The notes under the pieces are model-generated. The model saw nothing but the letters and a program-made list of their open reading frames with translations, made no database searches and was not told the origin of the DNA. Source: Gymnogyps californianus (Eukaryota; Chordata; Aves; Accipitriformes; Cathartidae). Taken from it: 64,000 nt of DNA. Every line of letters starts with the position of its first letter. Position 1 is the stretch's first letter. Position numbers and translations under genes: made by a program. This document shows positions 55,574 to 64,000 of this stretch, one piece after another. The stretch is taken from contig NC_059480.1 of NCBI RefSeq assembly GCF_018139145.2, positions 15,934,428-15,998,427 of the forward strand. The letters are read 5' to 3'.

Positions 55574-55852
55574 TTGCTTCTTAACCATCTTCTCTGGAAA
55601 AAAATGCTGGGATCTGCTGTGAAGCCCAGTCACAGAACTGAGGAGAGCCTGCAGCAATCCTCCTGCAAGAAGGATGCTGGCAGTATTTCCATCCTAGCTC
55701 TGTTAGATCTCTTGGCAGCTTTTCATTTCAGTGATGACAGTATTCTTTTAACCCACCTTTTATACCTGTTGGGGTTCCCTGGAAGCACCTTCTCTGGTTT
55801 GTGCTGCATATATTCTAGGCTGCTGCATTTTGGATTCATTGTGCATGTCTAA
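55574..55852 (+). pseudogene. LINE reverse-transcriptase relic (L2/CR1-like), motif A region
   Basis: One + frame stays open for 93 codons with no proper ATG start. It includes KDAGSISILALLDLLAAF followed by SDDSILLTHLLYLLGFPGS, which lines up with the palm-domain motif A region of L2/CR1/Rex-type reverse transcriptases (family pattern 'LALLDLSAAFDTVDHSILL...LGI.G'). The first aspartate of motif A is kept (LLD), but the 'AFD' aspartate is His and the 'TVDH' segment is degraded. No YXDD motif B/C region was found after it. I call it a dead fragment whose open frame is largely chance. Confidence 0.65.
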
Positions 55853-57659
55853 TACAGGTGCATCTGATCTTAAAAACTACTAATTAAAGGAGTTTCTAGA
55901 CTTCTGGCTCTGAGGTGATGCTGATGTTTTCCCGGCTCATTAGGGGAAGAGCATGTGCCATCATCCTGACTTTTGACTATTGGGCTCCAGCGTGGCAGGA
56001 AGGGGAACGTGGCTGTTTTCCTTTTGCTCTATTTGTGGCTGAAGGTCGTGAGCATTTCCTTGTGCCCACTCTGGGTGCTGGCTCTGTGGCCTCCGTTTAT
56101 GACTTTGTATTAGGATTTTTTACTCTTCTCCTCAGTTACTGCCTGCTACTTACCTCCTGTGCCACTTCTTGTGAAAGTATCATGGTGACTGAGGCAGTGG
56201 GGACTGCTCTGCGAACACTCCCTGCTTCACTTTGGGGGACGGGGCTTCTCTGTTTAGGACGCATGGGAACCTGAAAAAGGCAGCAGGGATGCGGGCAAGG
56301 ATTTGTCCCAGCTTGTCGGCTACCCGTCAGAACAGATGCGAGCAGTGTGTTTCAGTCTGATGCCTCGGCACCTCCTTTCTTCATCTCCCTGGGAAAGCAG
56401 AAGGGACAACCCCGGCTCTATTTTCACCAGGGGAAAGTGAGAATTACTCACCACAGCACTGCACGTGTCAGTCTGGATTTATATCGATGTGATTGAAGTG
56501 GGCTCATAATAACACTGGGGGAGAAGGGGAGTCCGAATTGCTTTGCTTCCAGCATAGGGCGGCCGTGCCGTGGAGCAGGCGTCCTTGTCCTGAGCCTCAG
56601 AGCAGATTTCCATCAGCAGCAGGAGCAGACAGGGATTTCTGGCACGGGGTGGGTACCTCTCCCTCTGCTCCTAGCAGAACTGTTTGGTTCCTAGTGTTAG
56701 CAGCCGAAGGCACCAAAAATACTACTGCATACAGAACTTTGCTAGGGTACAATGGCTTGCACAATTTAATTATTTTAATTGGAATTAACAGGGAAAATAG
56801 TTACCTCTTTCAGCAGGAATAAGCAGGATATGGACTGTCAGAATTTTTTCAAATGAGCTCTGCTGAAGGCAGAGGTGCAGAGATATGCAGTCAGCCTGCT
56901 TTAATGAGATTTGGCTGTAATTTTGTGATGAAATTATTCTAGGTTAAACTCAATCACAAAAAAATGTGTTTCATTGTGTTAAGGCGTATTTGAGACTCAA
57001 AAATCTCATTCTTATTATTGGTGAGATAAAAACTATCAGAAATTATGTCATTTTGAGAGATTTTCATTCTCCAAATAGATGTTGGAGAACAAATACTGCT
57101 CCTAACGCTGGGCCCAGATATACCAGGATGTGATAATTCATGGATTTCTTTTCCAAATAGTTATTAAACTAAGGAAAAGCAATGCAGATTTGCAAAATAT
57201 TGAGGTTATTATAGAAGACTTAGACATAGAAAGCGACCTTCAGCTGAGAGATCATGAGTTGTTTCAATTTAAATTAAATGGAAGGCTAAACATTCAACTG
57301 TAACTAAGATTTATTATTTCATAAAAGTGAAGGAAACTAGTTATAGAGGCAAATGAGGCTGTAGAGCTCTGGACTTGAATGCAAAAGTGGCTTGGATTTT
57401 TTTCTTCTCTGTAAGAGAGGAAAAAACCTGTAGAATTAATATACCAGACAAAGGAAAAATCTGGTAGGGAAAGACACTTAGTCTAACAGATTAAAAAAAA
57501 ACCAACAAAACACCAAGAAAGCTAAAAAAGGGGATATTTGATGCAGGCAGGAAGTCCACAAAAATGCACAATGTGATTCAGTGAAGAAAGCTATTGCTCT
57601 CTGGTCAGAAAGCATAGGGGAGAAATGAGAATTACAAACATGAAAAGCAGTTAGACCAC

Positions 57660-57745
57660 CCCCCCCAAAAAAAAAAAAAGAGAAAAAGAGAAAATAAAAG
57701 AGAGCAAGAGGAAAAAGGAAGAAAAAAAAAGAAAACAAATAGTAA
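57660..57745 (+). repeat. Polypurine (A/G) tract
   Basis: Eight C are followed by about 80 bases that are almost all A and G, including runs of 13 and 9 A. The complementary strand is a long polypyrimidine tract. It lies just before the CR1/L3-like relic. Confidence 0.8.
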
Positions 57746-57899
57746 AACACTGTTTAGCCATTAAAACCAGAGCAAGAAAGAAGTAGACCTGATTTGCGGT
57801 GAGGAGCCAGCAGAGATTGAAGGTGATTTAAAGGGATCACCAAATACGTGAACAGAAGGAATAGTGCTCTTCATTGCTTGGCAGATAGGGTACTGCCAG

Positions 57900-58520
57900 A
57901 GAGGATGGAGAAGGCGAGTACCTAGGAAGAAGAATGAAGCAACTGCATCTAAGGAGGAAACGGTGCCCCAGACTGCTGAAGGATCTGACATACCAAATTG
58001 CAAGTGTGTTGACATACAGTTTTATGAAGGCTATGTGGAAATGTACTTCATACTGGGGAGTGCAGGAATTTTATTTAAAAATCAGTAAAATAAGCATTAT
58101 GGGCATATACGGGCTCATCCTTTTGACTTCAGCGTTATCCAAAAAGGGAAGACTCATTTAAAACGATGGAGATAATGAGATAAAATGTAACCTGAGTTTA
58201 ATAAAGGTAGATTGCGCAGATTACTCTGTTACTGGTCTTTGTAAAATAACTGACTTTCTAGATAGAGGGAATGAAATAAATCTGATTTATCTGGATTTCA
58301 GTAGAGCATTTGCTGTCATGTCACGTGTTACTAGTCCAGTTGGGAAGGGCGAGATTAGCAGAAGAGAGGATTGCAAAGGGAGTGAGGATCCTTGCAGTGG
58401 AGATGACAACAGGTTGTGCTGCAAGAGTGAGTCTGGCCTGGCTGCAAAGCTGCTGAAGTTTGGGTGAGGGAAGTGCGTGGTGAAGCTGGATCTAGGAGAT
58501 GCTGTCACTGCGGTAGGCAG
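57900..58520 (+). pseudogene. CR1/L3-like LINE relic with reverse-transcriptase motif A
   Basis: In the frame starting at 58267, the sequence reads GNEINLIYLDFSRAFAVMS. This matches the non-LTR reverse-transcriptase motif A region (family pattern 'vD.IYLDFSKAFDTVSH'). The first catalytic-region aspartate (YLD) is present, and the residue after 'AF' is Ala instead of Asp. The flanks of the frame contain stops and apparent shifts, so the copy is inactive. The boundaries are uncertain; only about 58250-58330 is clear. Confidence 0.65.
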
Positions 58521-58989
58521 CTAGAATATTGCGTAGGAATAACAGGGTAATTCTGGGGGACTGGAGTTATAGAAACAGCAGTTACACAAAAAGTTGTCGT
58601 ATTAAGTGGATATTAGACAATTTGGCCTAATAATAAGAATTTGCCCTCTGAGTTAAGTTTGCTGGAAACAAAAGCTTAAACCTTGGCTGTATTATTTACA
58701 TCAGACAACTGTGAACCATTCGTGAAGTGCCACTCAGGAAATGCCAAATGATCATGCAAGTTGTAATAGGCACAGATTACCTGTAGAGAGCTAAGGGCGT
58801 ACTGGAATGCTAAAGACATCATCACAGAGACCTAGTCTAACTTGTGCGTGCATTTCTGATTAATTATATTAAAAAAGATTGAGCAGAGCAAGTTCAGAGA
58901 AGGTCTTTTCATATGATCTGCATTCAACTGATTTGTTTAGTCCCCAGAAAAATGGAAGATGAAAATGTATTATAATTATGTATAAATTA

Positions 58990-59170
58990 ACACCGGGGGT
59001 AAATACCAGCAATGTTTATGCTGAAGGCCAAAGCTGGCACAAGAACAAATGGTCACTGTCTGGCAGTGAATCCAACCCAATAACTCATTTAAAAGTGAAA
59101 CTTGATGGACTTATGGAAGGGATGACGAGATATTGCCAGGAACTGGATGGTGTGAACCAGGAGAGTACTT
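58990..59170 (+). mobile_element. Possible CR1/L3-like 3' relic
   Basis: The text cacaagaacaaatggtcact followed by gtgaatcc and gatggacttatggaaggga resembles the late part of CR1-type elements ('acaagaacaaatgga...'). It follows the reverse-transcriptase relic in the same orientation, so both may be pieces of one old insertion. Confidence 0.35.
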
Positions 59171-60924
59171 TCTCTCTAGTAATTTTCCTCTTTTGGAGCA
59201 GCCATTTTTTATAGCTAAAAGTCCAATTATGGTGAGATTGTTTTTTTAAATGGAAGTAATTTATAAATGACATTGAGGAGCAAATTATAAATGGCAAAAG
59301 CCCTGTAAGTATTCCCTTGGAAAATTGCAAAAGTGCTTGTAAATGCACCTTTGTAGGATGCTGCCTGTGAATTGGAACACGCAAAAGAAAGGAAATTATA
59401 AAACATGGGTCATGGTGCTACCAAAGGACATTGCAATGTAAGCCTCTGTAAATGGCTGAAGTTGTTTTCCTGTTGTTAAACATATGTATCACTGAGGGAC
59501 TTTTCCCAGCTGTGCCCCGGCTGTCTCTGGTGTGCGGGACACACCTGGGTGCCCAGCAAGTGCCATTGTGCCCATGGCACAGCCTTTGCCAAGAGAGGTG
59601 GCCAGCAGTCTCGGTCCATCAGACGTGTCCACAGCTATGGGAAAGGGCTTGTAAATCCTTCCTCAGTCTGCCATGTGGGAGAGCTTTCTTCTTGTTGGGT
59701 GAAGGCAGAGTGGAGTCCCGTGGCCTGCCGGGCTGCTCTCTGGTACCTGAACCCAACCCATTTGTTAGAGCTCCCCAGCAAGAAACCTGCGGGACCTTAT
59801 ACACGTGCCAAACCTTTTATTCACATATCATCAGGGACTTATAAGGGGAGATGTTCTCAGCTGGGAGCTGTGCTGGCAATTCCACCTGAACGCTATTTTA
59901 GAAAACTGTAAATTTTTCCCATAGCTAAATGAAGTTAATCACCTGCTCATCTCTTTGCATCTTCTGTGGTTCCCTCGTGCTTTGCCGAGAGATACAGATG
60001 TTTATGATGTTTTCATCTCACTTGTGGCTTGGTGATTAATATTCTGCAAGTTGCTGAGCTTATGGATACCAGTGATTTCCTGCTCTACTTAATGTTCTTA
60101 AGTCAGCCTGGTTTGTTTTTCTTCCTCTTGCTAATATCCACCTGGTGAGTTAATTGTGTAGGAAAGCAGCCAGTGAAGACAGAAAATGCGGAAAACATGA
60201 CATCAAGCTCAGCTGGGAGTATTCTGCAGTTCAGACCTACATACGTTAGAGAAGGGAGTGTGTAAGAGGCTGGATGGCAGTCTGCTGTGCCAGAGGAAAC
60301 TGTTTCTGGTGATGTTCCCTTGGTACAGTCCTGAATTGTGAGCAGGAGTGATGGGCCCTGTTGTGAGCTGTCCTGGTTTGACTGCAGGGAAGGGCAAGCC
60401 ATGCATGGATTGCGGTCTTCCTCCTCAGAAGCTTGTATAAGGGCTGGGTGTCATTCTTAAAGATGAATAGATATTTATTTAAAAAAATTGTCCCTCTCTT
60501 CCTCAATATCTATTGCTGTTCTGTGAATTGATGGGAATTCAGGCTGTGTTCCTTGGTTTACCTCACATGGAAAAAGATTTTACAAGACTAGATTAAAACC
60601 AAAATGCTGGAGGAGAAGCATGTAACAGTGTTCACTTCTTGTTGGGTAACTCACTATCAGGGTAAGGTAGACCCTCGTCTACTGAGAGCAGCGAGACTTG
60701 CATCTCCAAGCAGATCATGTGAAACAGCAGCAGTTGGGAGTGCTGGACCCAGTACTTTGGTTGTACACTTCCACTTTGTGTAAATAAATATCCAGTGGAT
60801 CAAGGTTTTGAACAAAGGCCTCAGGACTTACGGCAGAGTGGTGTAACCACCAGGCAGTATGGTGTATTGAGGCTGGGCTGTTCTGGTGTCTCCTGGGGGA
60901 AGCATTCCAGTTCATAGAAAGCAT

Positions 60925-60980
60925 CAGTGGTTGGACTAAGAGAGACAGTGGTCTTCCCTTCCAACCCAGCTCTGCTTTCT
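60925..60980 (+). mobile_element. Possible CR1 3'-terminal scrap
   Basis: The text tcagtggttggactaagaga followed by cttcccttccaaccc resembles the CR1 3' end ('ggttggacta.atgatct....tcccttccaaccc'). The terminal short repeats are absent. The match is short. Confidence 0.35.
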
Positions 60981-63900
60981 TCCTGGTCTGGTTTCTTTCT
61001 TCCTAGCAGTCTCTGTACAAATTCTTCCTTCGTCTTACTCTCTGAAATTGGATAATCTCAGTAGCTCCCTTTATTGATCCCTGCCCAGTCAGTCCCAGTT
61101 TACCTCTTTCTTTCCTCCTTTTCCCACATTTCCCTTTGTCTCTCTTTCTGGTTGCTGGTCCAACTTTCTCTCATTTGTATTCAAATTGGCCAACTCCTCC
61201 ATTTTGTCAGGATCCAGCAGAGAAGACAGATGAAAAGAAATCTCTCTGCTGTCAGTTCAGAGCAGTCCTGGCACAGCCTGTAACCATCCAGAGTTTAAAT
61301 TGCCAGGAATTTGTTCACTGGAATGCATTCAGTTTGGACAGAATCAGTAGGAAATAACAGCTCTTGAACTATAGCACATCTCCCCTGTACTCATGTGTGA
61401 ACTGCTCATTTTCACAGATCATCAGCTTAGCTAAAGCTTGGGTGAATATTCTTTACTCCGAGGATGAGGGTGAGGGATGGTTCTGCAGGAAAACTTCACC
61501 AGAATTAACATATTTTTTCTTACTTTTTTCCCTGGAAATGTATGAGCTGTCATGGCTGAAAGTTTCCGGGTGAATTCATCTTGAAATAGTTGAAATTATC
61601 AGTCAGATGGTTAAAACTTGGCAAAGTTATAAGCATCTGAAAACAGGGGGTTATCATGGGATTTGTCAGACAACCTTAATAATAGTTTCACCTACAACAG
61701 CAAAATTCGGTAATGCAGTGTAATTCTGAGGCATCAGCACTGCACGGATGAACACCATTAGATAAATGGGACCTAAGAGAGTGCAAAACACTAGTACCCT
61801 GGCACTTAAGGCTGTGGTTCTACTTTTATATTTGTAAGGGTTATATGAGCATAATAACAAAGTGGAAAACAGCTTGTTACTCATAAGATGCGAGCGTAGC
61901 AAAACGCGTGCTGCGGGTAGTCCCCAGCACTGTGTCACACCTTAGCCTTGTCGCCTGTCCCACGTTTCTACCTTGCAGCTCAGATTTGAGCTAGATTTGT
62001 GGCAGTGCCAAACTGATGGATCGCCATTCCGTTTTCTAAAGTGCCCTCCCTGACAGCACGGGCTGTGCCAACAAATCTAACTGAGAAAGTCCAGGATAGC
62101 AACTCCAGGCCGTTTATCAATTCAGTTTGAGGCTTGCAAGGTAGAATTTCTAACTTCTCCCAGTGTCAGTACCAGGAGTACAAGATAGCCATCCCTGGCA
62201 GGTTTTCTCCTTGTGTACCTCTCTGCTTTGGTGAAGTGTAATGAACAGATGAATCCTGGAGCCTGTATGTCAGTTTAGCCTATCTTTGCTGAATAGACGG
62301 AAGAGAAAAAGTGTGGGACAAATGGAGTATATGCCTCCTAGTCGAGCTCACCCTCTCTTGCTTGGTTTCTTGACAGTTTATTTTGTTGCCCTTGCTCTGC
62401 CCTGTTACAGATAATATTGACTTAATGAGTTTGGTTTCTGCGTTCCAACAGGATGTGTCTAAAAATGTGAAAGTAGAAAAGTGAGGGTAACTCTAGCAAA
62501 GAAAAGGGACTTTGTGAGCTTTCACCGGCTGGGGAGCTGCCTGGGGCTGTAGGGAGGATGTCTGAGATTCTTCTGCAGATTTGTCAAGTCCACTTTCTGC
62601 TTATGAGCTGAACTAAGAAAGACCTGTGGACTACTCAGTGACGTGTAATAAGATAGTATGAAAGTGCTTTGAGCTTTAAGGCGTTCTCTAACTGGTGGAG
62701 ATCAGGATGAGACCAAATATAGGGTACTTCCCTTTCCGATTGCTGTCAGAGACCTTGGATCTGGCCAGCTCCCATATTTTCCAAAATGTTCTGCAAGGAG
62801 GAGATTTCATGAGTCATCCTGGTCATGGTGATGAGCCGAGCCGAGCCCGCACAAAAGTGTTGGAAGCGCTTTGCTGTGACATTAGCTTATGACTTTCTTC
62901 TTGGCGCAGGGAACCAGCGTTGCAGTGGGGTAACATTAGTGGGAAATGCAGAGTTGTTTCCACTCACTCTCCTCATTAAACGGGCTGAATTGTGCAGCGC
63001 GGTTCAGGGAGTTCAGCCCAGGCTCTCCTCCAGCCGGTCTCCTCTTTAGAAACATTAATGCCTAGGCAACCAGACAGTTTCTGCATATGTCTGATAGTTT
63101 GGGCAGGCAGGCAGGTGTTGTGGTTATGGATACTGCATAAGAACCAAAATAGATGCATAGAAAGACAGTGGTAGAAGTTGGCACAGATCCTGTCTTTTCT
63201 GTACATGAGCTGACAGGATGTAGCATGGAGGAACCACCTGTGTCCTGGCTCCCTCCTGCTCCCTCAAGGCAGGACTAGCCATGTGTTTGGCCTTGACAGC
63301 TGCAGATAGTAAAAGAAGCCGAGCTGTCTGAAAAAGGAGAAGTCATCTCGGTGAAAATTTTGGGGGAGAAAATAGACAAGTGCAGATGTTAATTTGTTAG
63401 AAAAAAACAAATTTCTTGAGTTTTAGATTGCAGGGAATGAAAAATATCAGTGTCTGAGAGTGTCAAACTTTCCTTCAGTTACTTCTCTTCTCCCTCTTGG
63501 AGGGAAATATCAAGACATAACACTGCCTTTCCTCCTCTCAAACTAGTTGCTAAATGCTATTTGTTTTTAGCAATATCTTTTTCTCTGTTTCTCATAATCA
63601 CAAAACACTTCCTTGGGCTTTTCTATACAAATGCATCAAAACTCAAAGGCATGGTTAGTTCCACTGAAGACACAGTGAGCTGCTCCTCAGTGGATGGCTG
63701 CTTCAGGTGGCCAGCTGAGTGCAGAGGGGAAGCAGAGCACCTCCTTGGCTCCTGCTGCAAAGGTCCATCAAGCCCCTGGAGAAACCAGCCCAGCCTGTGC
63801 AGCTGCACCACTTTGTGAATCATGTGTAAACCACTGCAGGCCGTGAATCTCAGTCACAAGCCCCTGAGAACTACTGGGCAGAATGGTTCATCTTTGCAGC

Positions 63901-64000
63901 AGGCGGGTAGTAAGCAGCCGAGAGGTTGCATAAGTCCATCTTCTCCTCCAGGTTTGCAATTGCATCTGGAGGGCAAGGGAAGTCAGGAGACGGAAAGCAA

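Larger units (their letters stand above)
33160..64000 (+). other. FGF12: FGF12 intron 3, first 30.8 kb
   Basis: The donor is GTAAGT at 33160. No acceptor leading to the conserved fourth coding exon was found, so the intron runs out of the window. It contains an unexplained CpG island (41915-42240), MIR/L2-like relics, CR1 and other LINE relics mainly at 53.0-59.2 kb, a 53-bp inverted repeat (53244-53558), a polypurine tract (57660-57745), and poly-G or poly-T runs (34647-34666 and 51620-51634). Nothing recognisable was seen in 33160-36900, 37100-41100, 42300-45500, 47300-49500 or 61000-64000. Confidence 0.8.

Noticed and set aside
55915..56274. A 119-codon + frame after the LINE relic.
   Set aside because: The hydrophobic stretch near residues 60-85 could suggest a membrane protein, but there is no recognised family and no promoter or splice context. 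Chance is the simpler reading.
57660..57745. The A-rich tract considered as a poly(A) tail of a retrocopy.
   Set aside because: It is mixed A and G rather than poly-A, and no coding or transposon body ends at it on either side in the right orientation.

Overview
The window is vertebrate nuclear DNA, most likely from a bird. The evidence is CR1-type LINE fragments, very old MIR/L2/L3-like debris, AT-rich introns poor in CpG, and two sharp CpG islands. There is no prokaryotic gene organisation, no CRISPR array and no complete mobile element. I cannot name the species.

The one gene I can support is the 5' part of FGF12 (FHF1), isoform A, on the + strand. Exon 1A (3017-3215) lies in a CpG island of about 2.4 kb. 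Exon 2 (24856-24966) and exon 3 (33056-33159) follow, joined by canonical splice sites whose phases match exactly. Together they encode residues 1-138 of a protein of roughly 243 residues. The last two coding exons lie beyond position 64000. FGF12 is an intracellular fibroblast growth factor homologous factor that binds voltage-gated sodium channels.

Layout: 1-1080 is upstream flank with nothing recognised. 1080-3480 is the promoter CpG island, 5' leader and exon 1A. 3216-24855 is intron 1, 24967-33055 is intron 2, and 33160-64000 is the start of intron 3. Intron 3 holds a second compact CpG island (about 41915-42240) with housekeeping-promoter motifs and no recognised gene. It also holds a cluster of LINE relics between 53 and 59 kb, two of which retain recognisable reverse-transcriptase motif A. 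Most long open frames here are chance, especially those in the GC-rich island.

I found no clear new biological system. The observations most worth a second look are: (1) a 96-codon alternative frame overlapping the FGF12A start and continuing across the splice junction; (2) a 53-bp, 92% identical inverted repeat in intron 3 that would fold into a long RNA hairpin; (3) the orphan CpG island in intron 3, with a possible very short antisense transcription unit; (4) two residues of FGF12 that differ from the mammalian sequence as I remember it, one at a usually invariant glycine.
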